A stretch of DNA of 64,000 bases from Turritopsis dohrnii. Its lineage: Eukaryota; Cnidaria; Hydrozoa; Anthoathecata; Oceaniidae. Shown one piece after another: positions 44,358-54,327 of the stretch. The stretch covers positions 372,001 to 436,000 of the forward strand of contig BQMF02000285.1 of assembly GCA_027922465.2 (NCBI GenBank), in the 5' to 3' direction. The stretch's first letter is position 1. The number at the start of each line of letters is the position of its first letter. The notes below the pieces were generated by a model. That model worked only from the letters and a program-made list of their open reading frames with translations. It was not told the origin of the DNA and made no database searches. The position numbers and the translations under genes are program-made.

Positions 44358-44486
44358 TGGAGAAAACCTCATTGATTCAAGACTGTGGTATATTTATCAC
44401 TAGAAATCAATGTTCTACTCTAAAATACAAACAGAAGAATATGTTAATATACATGTTCATGGACAATAGGGTAGAGGTACTATGCA
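44358..44486 (-). repeat. 3' LTR of the Gypsy element
   Basis: 129 bp, bounded by TG..CA on either strand. Identical to the 5' LTR except for TGGAGAAAACC versus TGGAAAACC at one edge. It supplies the 3' end of the transcript. Confidence 0.95.
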
Positions 44487-44497
44487 TCCCCCCCAGT
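44487..44497 (-). promoter_or_regulatory. Polypurine tract of the Gypsy element
   Basis: On the minus strand ACTGGGGGGGA directly precedes the 3' LTR, the position where plus-strand DNA synthesis is primed. Confidence 0.85.
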
Positions 44498-44515
44498 TCG
44501 TTAAGACGAAATACC

Positions 44516-45634
44516 TTAGACCCATTGTCCTGTTTCAAGTTCGTATTTCTTCGGTGCTCCGACAGCCCGACGGGGGCGAGAGAGTACTAACGGGCGTGAC
44601 GCAGATGGTGGATCAGGTAGTGTCGGGTGAGTAGGTGCTAACGGACAGGACGCAGATGTTGGATCAGGTAGTGTCAGAGATGGACGGTCGGATTCTGGCG
44701 ATGCACGCGAGATGGACCTCTGCTGGCCGTCCACATTGTCGCAGGACACTGGCAGTTGGGTCTGGCTCAAGGACATACAAGGTGGTGCTGCGGTGCTGAC
44801 ACCAACATGTGGTGCTGCAGGGTGAATTTCTTCCGCGGTTGTGGGCGGGAGCGGCGCATTTGTGGGAGAGACTCGGGTGGCATGTCTGTCGTCGCCTGTA
44901 CCGATCTCAAAGGTGGGTGGGGTGAATCGTCGAAGAAATTGCCGGTTCCGTTTCGTAAGACGACCCGAGCCATCAATTTTAGCAAGATAGCTGTCATGGC
45001 CTTGGATATCTACAACCGTACCAGACCTATCCCAGCGGTTCGGATAGTTACCGCATTGGTTCTGGACATAACACCTGTCGCCGATGTCGAGCGGGGGCAG
45101 CTGCTTGGAATGTGACTTCAAGGCTTCTGAAGTTCGATGATAACGCTGTCGCAATGCAGACTCCTTTTCCTTCCAGGCTTGACGCCACGTGGTGAGGATG
45201 TGTGGATTCGTGAACTTTTCAAGTCGGTTGACGAAAGAGAAGGCGTCTCGAAGGGGTCGGCCAAAGACGATTTGAGCAGGAGACAAATCACAATCAGGAT
45301 CTGGGGTGTTGCGTAGCTGTAGGATTGCTCGGAGAAAATGGTCATTGTTCAGCGAGCCATCAGGACTGGTATTAGACAACAACAGGCGTTTCATAGTCTT
45401 GACTGCCACCTCGGCACGGCCGTTTGATTGGGGGTGGTACGAAGAGGAGAGCCGATGGTGGATGTCCCAGCTCTTAAGGAAGTCTGCCGTCCGATGGGCC
45501 GCAAACTCGGACCACCATCGCTGGATACTTCTGTAGGTACACCGAAGATTGCAAAGCACTGTCAAAGGTATGAGATCAAGCCATCGGCACCGGATTGTGA
45601 CGATCCTTGGCTGCATTTGAAAGCCTCTGGCCAT
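44516..45634 (-). pseudogene. Gypsy integrase C-terminal part
   Basis: Continues the integrase core in a different frame from the upstream pol: EFAAHRTADFLKSWDIHHRL, then SSSYHPQSNGRAEVAVKTMK with the catalytic Glu, then SPAQIVFGRPLRDAF. The C-terminal GPY/F-like module follows (GDRCYVQNQCGNYPNRWDRS, GTVVDIQGHDSYLAKIDGSG). A long Pro/Ser-rich tail ends at 44516-44518. The conserved second-Asp segment (SSDGG) lies in another frame near 45500-45535, so at least two frameshifts, one on each side, disrupt the core. Confidence 0.9.
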
Positions 45635-48363
45635 CCGGATAGACGATCCGCCACCACCAGGTAGTAACAGCCACCAAAGTGAAAAAAATCAGCGACAATC
45701 TTTTCGAACGGTGTGGAAGGCGGGTCGAAGGGAGCAGGAGGTTGGTGAGGTTGTGAGGGTGAAATCTTGTTGCATCCCTCACATGCGGCGCGGACAGCGT
45801 CAATGTCGTTGGTCATCCCAGGCCAGAATACTGTCAAGCGTGCGCGAGCTTCAATTGATGATACTCCTTGGTGAGCGGAGTGCAGTGTTGAGAGGACCTG
45901 TCTACGAAGTGACGGTGGGACAACGATTCTGTCATTATACATGAGAACATCGTCAGTGATGTAGAATGCCTCCTTGTATCTCCAGTAAGGCTTCAGTGTC
46001 CTTGAATTGTCCGGTAAATGTTTTGGAAAGCCATTGGTAATATAGTCCATGATGGTGCGAAGGGTGTCATCGTGTAACGTCTCTCGGCTTATTGTAGACC
46101 AAGGTATGGAGAAGTTAACAGATGCGTCTGCTTTCATGGATGATAGGAGAACGCTCTCATGATGATCTCCGTATTCGAGTGCTGATGCTGTATCGGTCGA
46201 AGTGGGGTATCTAGACATTGCATCAGCGGCAAGGTTTGACTTGCCAGGCATGTGATGGATCTTGAAATACCATGGCAACGTGCGTTGTTTGAGACGGAAC
46301 AAACGACTGTTTTGGATTTCGTCAAGAATACGATCACCCAACAGCTTCGTTAGAGGCTTATGATCTGTAACCACTATAAGGTCATCACATCCCTGAGTGA
46401 AAAAGCGGGTCTGTTCAAGAGCCCATGCAACTGCCAGGGCTTCGCCTTCGACTGGGGCGTACCGTTCTTCAGCTGACTGTAGGAATCTCGAGCCAGCTAG
46501 AGCAATACGCCATCCACTTTTACAGCAGTCGGGTATATCAGATGGGCAACTGCAGTGTTTTTGCAAAAGGTAGTAACCGATCCCTCTCTTGGACCAGTCA
46601 GGCCGAAGGCAAGTCTTACGATGTGGGTCGAATATTGATATGCCATCATGAATGGCATTTACGATGGCTTCTTTGGAGGCGCGGAAGGCTTTGTCTAACT
46701 CATCATCCCAAGTGAATGGGTGCTTCTTCTCTGATAAGAATGGTCGGAATGGAGCCATGATGTCACGGAGCTGGGCGTAATGGGCAACTTGGTTGACGAG
46801 GCCGAACCAGCTTTTTATGTCTGTTGTAGATGATGGCGTTGGAAAGTTGCGAATGGCACTGAAGTATTTTGGGAGTGGATCAATCTTATCCTGTGAAATG
46901 CGGAATCCGGCGAAATCGACCACACGTTCTGCAAACTGAAACTTCAACGGATTAAGGACGATACCAGATTCACCTGTTGTAGTGAGGAAATCTATCGTCC
47001 TCCACCAATGTGTCGCCAAGTCGAAGTCGTAGTGTAAAGTGTCATCGACAACTCTTTCTTTCCTCTCAAAGTCGAATAGAATCGCGTCAAAACGACGATT
47101 GAAAGCATCACCGGATGAGACATACCCTTGAATGCCGCGTTTGTAGCGCCATAGTCCGAAAGGGGTGGTGAATGTAGTCAGATGGCGGTCTGATTCTCGC
47201 AACGGGACAAGATGGTTCCCGTTCCATGCATCAGTCACTGTCTTCCATGTGTTGGCAGGCACACGACGCGCTACATGAAACGGGGATTCTGCATTATGCG
47301 TCTCTCGTTGACAATATTTGTTCAGGGGAGAGAGATCCACTGTTCGGCGGGGTGACCCATCATGTTTGCGTGTGATCACCATGCGGTGGCACCATGTAAC
47401 TCGTTCCAGAATCCCGAGTGCTTCATCGCGCAGGAGTCCATCATGAACTTCCTTCTCCCAGTGCACTGGAATTGGTGTGGCTTTATGGCGAGCGAAAGGT
47501 TGTGTGTCCTCCTTAAGGTGTATCTCAAGAGGGGGTCCAGACATCTCCGGGATCGGCTGGTGTGGGCACGTGTTAAATGTTGAGCTGGAGTACCGTTGCA
47601 GCAACCATTCTTTCATCTTTGTGTTGTTCTCTGGACAACAAGGAAACGGGAGTTGCGAAGGACGCGATGGTACCTTCTGACATTTAGGGCATTCACACGG
47701 AGAAGTTGTCTCTGCTACACCGCCCTGTTTGATCGAGTTGATAGATCCTTTGTCGAGTGAGACATCATTGGAGCACTGGTCGGTGAGAGCGCATCCTGGT
47801 GTTGGAAAGTCTTTGTGGAGCATACCTAGTTCCATCATCATCGAGTTGCACAGGTAGAAACCATCAATGTCGTCGCTGAGGTAGACCATTGATTTTGCGG
47901 TGATGGTTGATCCATCGGCACAATTGCCCGTCAGTGTTGCGAAAAAGGCACCAGTAATATTGATGAGAGATCTGTTGGCAGCATGGAGGTTTAGTAGGAC
48001 TGGAGAGATGTCCTTCTTTGAGAAACCAGCACCTAAGTACTCTTTCATAGACCACACGTCGGATTGGGTGCCAGAGTCAGTGATGGCAGACACTTGGGTG
48101 GAGATAGTGGAGTGTTCAGGTGTTGCAGTCAAGGGAGTGCGAGGGTGGTTTTTAATTCTCGCTCGGCGCCAAGCTCCTTTTGTGAACAATAGATGTGGTA
48201 AGGCTACAGATGTTGCTATGGAGGGATCATCGGGTCTCTTACCCTGATGAGTAGAAACTGTGGAGATTTGGCCAACTGGAGAAACGATTTCAGCTGATAA
48301 CAATGCGTGGGTGACTTTGTCGATCGAAGGGTCTGGATGATGTCGCCTATCCCTCTGTTTCCG
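45562..48363 (-). CDS. pol: Gypsy Pol: protease, RT, RNase H, integrase N-terminal part
   Basis: Open from just after the gag stop to 45562. Protease active site AITDSGTQSDVW about 95 codons in. RT begins MSGPPLEIHLKEDTQPFARH and contains RTVDLSPLNKYCQRE, GYVSSGDAFNRRFDAIL and the catalytic VVDDTLHYD. RNase H: CLRPDWSKRGIGYYLLQKHC, LAVAWALEQTRF, VVTDHKPLTKLLGD. Integrase zinc domain (SAHQGVSSIEARARLTVFWP..CEGC) and first catalytic Asp (VADFFHFGGCYYLVVADRLS). There is no ATG at its head, and the frame is the same as gag with only one UGA between, so it is most likely made as a readthrough product. Confidence 0.92.
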   Translation of the reverse strand, partial: RKQRDRRHHPDPSIDKVTHALLSAEIVSPVGQISTVSTHQGKRPDDPSIATSVALPHLLFTKGAWRRARIKNHPRTPLTATPEHSTISTQVSAITDSGTQSDVWSMKEYLGAGFSKKDISPVLLNLHAANRSLINITGAFFATLTGNCADGSTITAKSMVYLSDDIDGFYLCNSMMMELGMLHKDFPTPGCALTDQCSNDVSLDKGSINSIKQGGVAETTSPCECPKCQKVPSRPSQLPFPCCPENNTKMKEWLLQRYSSSTFNTCPHQPIPEMSGPPLEIHLKEDTQPFARHKATPIPVHWEKEVHDGLLRDEALGILERVTWCHRMVITRKHDGSPRRTVDLSPLNKYCQRETHNAESPFHVARRVPANTWKTVTDAWNGNHLVPLRESDRHLTTFTTPFGLWRYKRGIQGYVSSGDAFNRRFDAILFDFERKERVVDDTLHYDFDLATHWWRTIDFLTTTGESGIVLNPLKFQFAERVVDFAGFRISQDKIDPLPKYFSAIRNFPTPSSTTDIKSWFGLVNQVAHYAQLRDIMAPFRPFLSEKKHPFTWDDELDKAFRASKEAIVNAIHDGISIFDPHRKTCLRPDWSKRGIGYYLLQKHCSCPSDIPDCCKSGWRIALAGSRFLQSAEERYAPVEGEALAVAWALEQTRFFTQGCDDLIVVTDHKPLTKLLGDRILDEIQNSRLFRLKQRTLPWYFKIHHMPGKSNLAADAMSRYPTSTDTASALEYGDHHESVLLSSMKADASVNFSIPWSTISRETLHDDTLRTIMDYITNGFPKHLPDNSRTLKPYWRYKEAFYITDDVLMYNDRIVVPPSLRRQVLSTLHSAHQGVSSIEARARLTVFWPGMTNDIDAVRAACEGCNKISPSQPHQPPAPFDPPSTPFEKIVADFFHFGGCYYLVVADRLSGWPEAFKCSQGSSQSGADGLISYL

Positions 48364-48366
48364 TCA
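48361..48366 (-). promoter_or_regulatory. Candidate readthrough stop UGA-CGG between gag and pol
   Basis: Gag ends ..CEDC then UGA followed by CGG. Gag and pol are in one frame with no other stop. UGA-CGG is a context associated with stop-codon readthrough in several plant RNA viruses. A downstream structure was not modelled. Confidence 0.55.
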
Positions 48367-49275
48367 GCAGTCTTCGCATCTGTCGTGTGGTTTCTTGTTC
48401 CAACCCCGAGACTTTTTCGTAAAAAGGCGAAATGTCTTCTGGCAGTCAGGACATGTTCCCATTTTCTCTTTCTCGGTTGGAGTTGGCGAGCTGGAGCGCT
48501 TCTGACTCATCACTTCCTTCGAATGTCTACGGTAAGATGATATGGCAGACATATTGGATAGATTATTGGCGTCTCTTGCTGTCTCTCGAGATTCCACAAA
48601 TGCCACTATCTGATTGATGGGCTTGGTGAGGATGTTCTCGGTGCTAAGTGCCTCCCGACGGATGTCTGAGTCCATTATACCATTCAGAAGAACGTCCTTG
48701 ATCATCTCATCGGTGTAGTACGTAGAACCGGTGACAACGGTGTGGCAGTCTGGGCAGCTGCTACTGAATGGAGTGCGGAATTCGCAAGTCTCAGCCTTAC
48801 CTTGAACACGGGCTGCGTATGTACGAAACGATTCTTCTGGGCGTTGTATTATCTGAGAGAGTTGTGAGCGCAAGACGCCGAGGGCGACAGGGACTACAGC
48901 TAAGGACTTCAGTATACGTAAGGCATCAACAATTGGTAGGCTTGTGAAGTTTGGGTGGGCACGAAGAATTATGTCACCCAATTCATCTGTTGTGCACTCA
49001 AGTAGTTGACTTGGGGCATCCGTATCGGTGATTGAGGATCCTGTGCAAAAGGTGGACCAACGATGAGTGAATGCATTCCACTCCTCACCAGTTATATTTG
49101 GATTCACCTTCGGTCGAATCAGTTTAGGAGCACGAGCAGCAGTTGAAGACTGTGAAGGGGCTAACTGGTGGGCCAATGTATGAGCATTGAGGAGAGCTGC
49201 AGCAGCTACTGCCTCGTGGGGGCCCGTTGAGTACAAACAGTCTGGAAATGGGCACTTTAAGTCGATTGTGGCCAT
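48364..49275 (-). CDS. gag: Gypsy Gag
   Basis: 303 codons from ATG at 49273-49275. N-terminal zinc-finger-like segment (CPFPDC..HTLAH), then the Gag capsid region (EEWNAFTHRWSTFCTG, IIQRPEESFRTYAARVQGKA, EMIKDVLLNGIMDSDIRREA), a serine/lysine linker and a C-terminal Cys cluster CPDCQKTFRL..DRCEDC in place of the classic CCHC knuckle. Forms the particle and binds RNA. The 5' leader between the LTR and ATG is only about 60 nt. Confidence 0.9.
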   Translation of the reverse strand: MATIDLKCPFPDCLYSTGPHEAVAAAALLNAHTLAHQLAPSQSSTAARAPKLIRPKVNPNITGEEWNAFTHRWSTFCTGSSITDTDAPSQLLECTTDELGDIILRAHPNFTSLPIVDALRILKSLAVVPVALGVLRSQLSQIIQRPEESFRTYAARVQGKAETCEFRTPFSSSCPDCHTVVTGSTYYTDEMIKDVLLNGIMDSDIRREALSTENILTKPINQIVAFVESRETARDANNLSNMSAISSYRRHSKEVMSQKRSSSPTPTEKEKMGTCPDCQKTFRLFTKKSRGWNKKPHDRCEDC

Positions 49276-49327
49276 CTTTCAAGCGTAGTGTCAAACATAA
49301 ACTCAATGTCACTGATCAATAGGTAAA

Positions 49328-49338
49328 GGAGTAGAACA
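49328..49338 (-). promoter_or_regulatory. Self-priming primer-binding site
   Basis: Directly after the 5' LTR the RNA reads TGTTCTACTCC. It is complementary over 10 of 11 nt to AGAGTAGAACA inside the LTR (49400-49390), the predicted 5' end of the RNA. It does not start with TGG, so it does not fit a tRNA 3' CCA end. Confidence 0.75.
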
Positions 49339-49465
49339 TGGAAAACCTCATTGATTCAAGACTGTGGTATATTTATCACTAGAAATCAATGTTCTACTCT
49401 AAAATACAAACAGAAGAATATGTTAATATACATGTTCATGGACAATAGGGTAGAGGTACTATGCA
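49339..49465 (-). repeat. 5' LTR of the Gypsy element
   Basis: 127 bp, starting TGCATAGTACC and ending GGTTTTCCA on the minus strand. It contains a TATA box (49423-49430) and the presumed transcription start near 49400, dividing it into U3 of about 66 bp and R-U5 of about 61 bp. Confidence 0.95.
49423..49430 (-). promoter_or_regulatory. TATA box of the Gypsy LTR
   Basis: TATATTAA on the minus strand, 30 bp upstream of the self-complementary segment that should form the RNA 5' end. Confidence 0.65.
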
Positions 49466-49470
49466 ATAGC

Positions 49471-49772
49471 TAAAAAATATATGTCGTAAATGTTTCTTAT
49501 CTAACAGCTGAATAGTAAGCAATAAAGTAAATAACTATCTAATCAAAAACCAATCACAGCATTTCAAATATAAGGAAAAATGAGTTATTATCAAAAAAGG
49601 GTAGGGGCTAAGACAGGACAATTTATAATATTAAATTCAAGTATTTAAAATAAACATCTCTGATTCAAAAAATGTTCATACACATATTTCTTCAGAGTAC
49701 ACTGTCAGTGTGATGAATAACCTTCCTAAATCTCAAATGAAAAACAAACAAACAGATTTTGGTGTGAAAATA
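49471..49772. other. Non-coding spacer
   Basis: AT-rich, no gene. TA at 49771-49772 is the left border of the next MITE. Confidence 0.45.
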
Positions 49773-50201
49773 CACGTTTTTTCTTTTATAAGCATATGGG
49801 ATTTTGAGTTCAGCCTCAATATGCTTCGTAAAAGGTTAAAATTGAGGCTGAAATATGCTTACGATATGCTTATTCACACTTCTCTTATTGGTGCTTCCGT
49901 AGTTTAAAAATAACACTTCAGTGTTTTATAAATAACATGAGTCCCAAGAGAACAGGTATTTTTCGAACCAAATTAACAAATGTGTCATTAAAGAATGAGA
50001 AATTGACAAAAGAAATTTTCTTAGGAAATTCTTTTGCTCCTCGTACTTGAAAAAAGCTTACAATTACGTTATAATTATGTCTGACTTTTATATTTTGCCC
50101 CGATTTTAAAATTTACCCTTGCTTATGGTATGCTTAAATTTTTGCCGATTCTGAGCCTTGATATGCTTATAGGCGTTATGCTTATAAAAAAAAAAAACGT
50201 G
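49773..50201. mobile_element. 429-bp MITE with TA target duplication
   Basis: Ends CACGTTTTTTCTTTTATAAG and its inverse (reversed right end CACGTTTTTTTTTTTTATAA) flanked by TA on both sides. The interior repeats AATATGCTT/AAGCATAT motifs. Non-coding; likely mobilised by a Tc1/mariner-type transposase. Confidence 0.75.
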
Positions 50202-51400
50202 TATACATCGATGACCAAATCACTACAGACTGTTATGTTTTGATTTACTTTCCTTGTTCATAAGGAAAATTGACAGTAGGATATTAATTTTTACGAAATG
50301 AAATATATATACTGTATTAAAACAGATGGGACATATGCTTCTGTTGTCCGATTAAACTACTATCCAGAAAGCACAACATATTCACTCAAGTTATCCAGGT
50401 GTATCATGTGTATTAAAAAGTTACATATATACATCATTGGGTTTCTGAACTTTTTTTCGTATACGAAATCAATTACTTTCTGCAGTTTTCGTTATGTATA
50501 TAACTTGCTGTTTCACCACATAGAAAGGGCTTCCCATGACTTCCTTCGTGACTGTATAAATCATATTTTTTCTGTTGGGCTACATTATCAAAATGTAAAA
50601 TGTAAAAGTGAGTCTTCAGCCTTCCTTTTAATAATGATGAACTTTCACATTTCACTTCAACTTGAAGATAACACTGTTATCAGCAAATAAAACATACACG
50701 ACTTTATGTAGTAGAGGTGCTGACAGAAATACATCCAACATTTAACAGGGTATATGGAACATATTGCCACACAAAAGCAAATACCAGACGATTAGAGGCC
50801 AGTATGGATGTACATCTAACAGCAGTGAATTCACAAGCCCAATGTTTAAAACATCGAATCAAGAGGATCAGACTTGAGGAACAAATCTTCCTTTCCTTGT
50901 TTACGTCCTGTTGAAGTTTGGTAAAGATTAAAACCCTCTTTAGGGGATAATTAGTTTATTATCATAGCGAAGAAACCATGCAGAATATGCGATATACAGT
51001 TGTCAAAACTCTCATCTTTGGAATACATTTGAAGACGAACAAAAACTGACAGCTCCATGAGGTTTTCAGGAAAACATTCCAAAATGGTTCCACAGCAAAA
51101 TAAACCAACTTTCAACGAAATTCTAATGCTAGATTTTCTTTAAATTCAATTTCCATAAGTGCTATTTTTAAGCATGTAGTAAACATGCTTTTTTCAGCTC
51201 GTGGTAGTCAACATTACAGCAATATTTCTGATATGAAACTTGTACAGTGTGATCGAAAGAATCATGAACTTCATAAATCAATAAATTAAAAGCATGCTCG
51301 TTCCCATTTCCTCTTCTCTGCGCCTGTTTTTGTTAGTAAACAAATTAAGAAAAAACACCCCTCCAAGCCGCCCTTATGTATTTCGTTAAAAATTCCCGTT
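50202..51400. other. Non-coding, no gene seen
   Basis: AT-rich. An open frame at 50298-50690 has no recognisable domain and a composition typical of random AT-rich DNA. Confidence 0.4.
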
Positions 51401-52310
51401 TAGGCGACGCATGCGCAAACTAAATTTCCGATGCTGAATGAACGTGTTCCCGTGAACGATCTCCGTGATGAAAATTTCAATTTAGAAATTGGAAACGGAA
51501 AATGTAACCATGTTGTGGAGCTCGAAAAACTGATCAAAAAAATGTATGGGATCGTTTCGCTACGACCAACCGTTAGAGAGATATCGCTGATCAAAGATTT
51601 CGATGACGTCATATCCCCAGTACCAAATAAAATTTAGGCCCAAATAATGTGTCACCCCATCACCCGTATCGCTGACCCCAAAAAACGCCAGTTATCCCTA
51701 TTGGTTCTCGAGATATTTCCCCAAAAACGTCGCGTTCGATTTGGGTTGCAATGCAATGATTCTTCCGTGATGCGATAAAAATAACTGACGTCACGCCGCG
51801 TGCTATTATACTAATCGTCAATTTTTCTTATTGCGCATGCGCAATACTGGATTTTACTATATGGACACTTGACAGCCCTTGCAAAGCTACTTGATGAAGA
51901 CGTTCCTGTTTTTTGCCTAATTTGCTTGTATTAACAGTCTCTTTTCCTGCGCATGCGCAAATTCAAGGCTTATTACACAGCTACCTGATAGAACTGGAAA
52001 AGTTACTTGGCGAAGACTTTTATGTGCTTTTCCTAATTATGGCTCATTAAGCTTTTATTAGCGTGTGTCTTACTGCGCATGCGCGATTTTGTGTTTTATT
52101 ATATGGCCACCTAATACCCCTTAAAAAAAGTTACCTGGTGAAGACCTTCATGTCTTTGGCCTAAATATGGCTCATTTCAATCTTTATTACATTTGTCGTA
52201 GGTTTACAACATTTTTGTCGGAGTTACTACATTTTTCGTTGATTTTTACTACATTTGTCGGGTAGTATTTCTTATCAAATTTATTTGGTTCCTTCATGAT
52301 TCTGTTTCTC
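51401..52310. repeat. Repeat region with NRF-1-like palindromes, CRE sites and ACATTTGTCG motifs
   Basis: GCGCATGCGC-type palindromes lie at about 51409, 51833, 51951 and 52074, the last three at roughly 120-bp spacing in tandem units that also carry TATGGCCACCTGATAGCCCTT-like and GAAGAC-TTCATG sequence. TGACGTCA occurs at 51604-51611 and 51786-51793. The right end (52190-52265) has four ACTACATTTGTCG-type motifs. It matches 59880-61160. An open frame at 51431-51637 is unassigned. Confidence 0.7.
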
Positions 52311-52394
52311 TAAGTTCATTAAACAAGCTTCATAAACATCATAGACAAACTTTTAAACCTAAGTATTAAAGTTTCATTGTTTTGTGTATATGAA

Positions 52395-52470
52395 TACAGT
52401 AAACTCTCTCTAATTCGATCATCGAAGGGACTGACAAAAACGTTCGATTTACAGAAAGTTCGGATTAGGC
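52395..52470. repeat. pogo/Tigger-type terminal sequence
   Basis: TACAGTAAACTCTCTCTAAT followed by TCGA.. and CGTTCGATTTACAGAAAGTT, the style of pogo/Tigger ends (compare 12542-12615). No transposase attached. Confidence 0.5.
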
Positions 52471-54273
52471 AGGTTAGAATTATAGAAATTCGACTGTATC
52501 TGAAGCAACGTTGTCTTCGTTGACGTCGTAATTTCATAAGGTCCATGTAGTTCATGTAACAATTTGAAAGCATCAAAACTTCATGGAGAAAAACTTGCAA
52601 AATTTGTTTGGGTTAGTGAGGGTTAGGTTAAGGCTATGCCTCATTCTTTCAGACTACTTTTTCAGACTAACAGGTTTCTTTAAAAAATTTCCTAAGAGGT
52701 TGTAAGCTGAGTTGTTTATAAACAAACATGTGATAAACTCCATACGTAACTTTTCGTCCGCAGTCAACCTCGAACCAGAGGAATGCTTTCTTTTGATATA
52801 CAGACGGAACGACGAGGGAAAAAAGGCACGAAGCCGTGGTCAATTCTTTCGGTACAGTTCAAAAGAGAAACTGATAAAAAAATCCATAAATGAGCCAACA
52901 TGGATGGTGGACTTGAGACGGATTAAGAAACTGAGACAATGTTTTATTCTGTTATTTGTAGTGACTATGCTATAAACTGAACACCTTCTGGATGAAAAAC
53001 TCGCAGTTACTTTATAAGAGCCAAAACAGCAGCGCCACTTCTGGCATTTTTTACTGTCGAGAAAACCATGAGGGAAAGGCAATGGTGTGTATCCATGTTT
53101 CGTTCACATCAATCAAATAAAGATTTTAGCTAATATTAAGAATTATTACTTTTATTTCAATTAATAACACATTTAATCCACCATACCTTCAAAATCAATG
53201 CCAAAACTTTGAGAATCGCCCACTGTTCACAAGCTTTCTATCATGAAACACGACAAGCATTCGAAAATTAAAAAATCCTTAAGTAACAAACAACCATTTC
53301 CATTTATGGTCATACATACTTATCTCAAGCTGCGTGATGGAGTTGAAAAACTGAAAATTTTTAGACCAAATGGCAAACCCACAATCGATCACTTAATTTC
53401 ATTTTATACAAAAACTCGCATAAAACAACGAGGTTCATGAAAAAGAAAAGTATTTCAGTGCCGTAGCCACAACTCACAGTTCAAACTGTTGTTGGTAAAA
53501 TTCATCAGTCGATAGGAACGTCACATTTCACTGTTCAGAAAAAGTAGCGAACTTTCATTTAATAAAAGGAAGATCGTAAATTATTATAAATTTTTAAATA
53601 AAAAAAAGACAACATAATAAAAAGATGAGAAAAAAAGACCAACAGCAGGATGTAAAAAAATCCCTCTGTTACACAACACAGGCCATGCCTCCCCCCTTCA
53701 TGTGTCTTTCACAGAAATAGCATTCAACTCCTCATTTTTAGAGCGTCTAGTTGAACAAGATCCCAAAAGCCTTGGATCCCCTAACTCACAGACTTGACTT
53801 TGGGCAGTATATAGCGGTACACCGAAAAACAACAGGTTATAAGATATCCGCATAGGGGCTATTTCATCCTCGCTACTTCCAGAAAGCAAATCGTAGGTCA
53901 AAATCCTTTTTTTCGCCGTGCAGAGTCGTTCCAAAGATATTTCTTCACACCCAGAAGAGAATTGCCAAGCAAAGGCAGTACTGAGAAGTGAGGTTCAGCT
54001 AACACAGCCATAACGAAAGTATAGGAAATGCTGCACTTTTGAGAGGAGGAATTAGATATCCAACAACTGTCCATTGTTAGAAATGCCTAATTCAAACTAA
54101 CTTTCATAGAACAAAGATTGTTGTAGTCTGTTCACCACATTCATGGCCAAATTTCAGTCTGATAAGCTTTCTCATTAGCACATAAATTTGAAAATATAAA
54201 ACATAAAAAATACGACCATAGTATGTTTTAAAACGGGGGTTTGAACATATGATTCTATGGAAAAGTTGAACAA
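52471..54273. other. Non-coding region, no gene seen
   Basis: Contains a reverse copy of the dispersed AGGCATAGCCTTAACC motif near 52630 and two unassigned frames (52712-52975 plus, 53698-53934 minus) without recognisable domains. Confidence 0.4.
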
Positions 54274-54327
54274 AGGAGGTTGGATACAATCATCGTATAT
54301 ATATACGATGATTGTATCCAACCTCCT
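54274..54327. repeat. Perfect 54-bp palindrome
   Basis: AGGAGGTTGGATACAATC..GATTGTATCCAACCTCCT is an exact palindrome centred between 54300 and 54301 with no spacer; the centre is ATATATAT. It could form a 27-bp stem. Confidence 0.95.

Larger units (their letters stand above)
44358..49465 (-). mobile_element. Ty3/Gypsy LTR retrotransposon, nearly complete and recent
   Basis: 5108 bp on the minus strand with LTRs of 129 and 127 bp, 5-bp duplication ATAGC (44353-44357, 49466-49470), polypurine tract, gag, and pol in the order protease, RT, RNase H, integrase (Ty3/Gypsy order). LTRs differ by a single 2-bp indel, so insertion is recent. The integrase has two frameshifts; all else is open apart from the gag/pol UGA. 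Confidence 0.95.

Noticed and set aside
44756..47583. Plus-strand frames within the Gypsy element
   Set aside because: They are antisense to integrase, RT and RNase H whose motifs are plain on the minus strand.
51431..51637. 68-codon frame near CRE and NRF-1-like sites as a real gene with promoter
   Set aside because: The CRE and NRF-1-like sites lie within and downstream of the frame, in repeat DNA that recurs at 59.9-61.1 kb.
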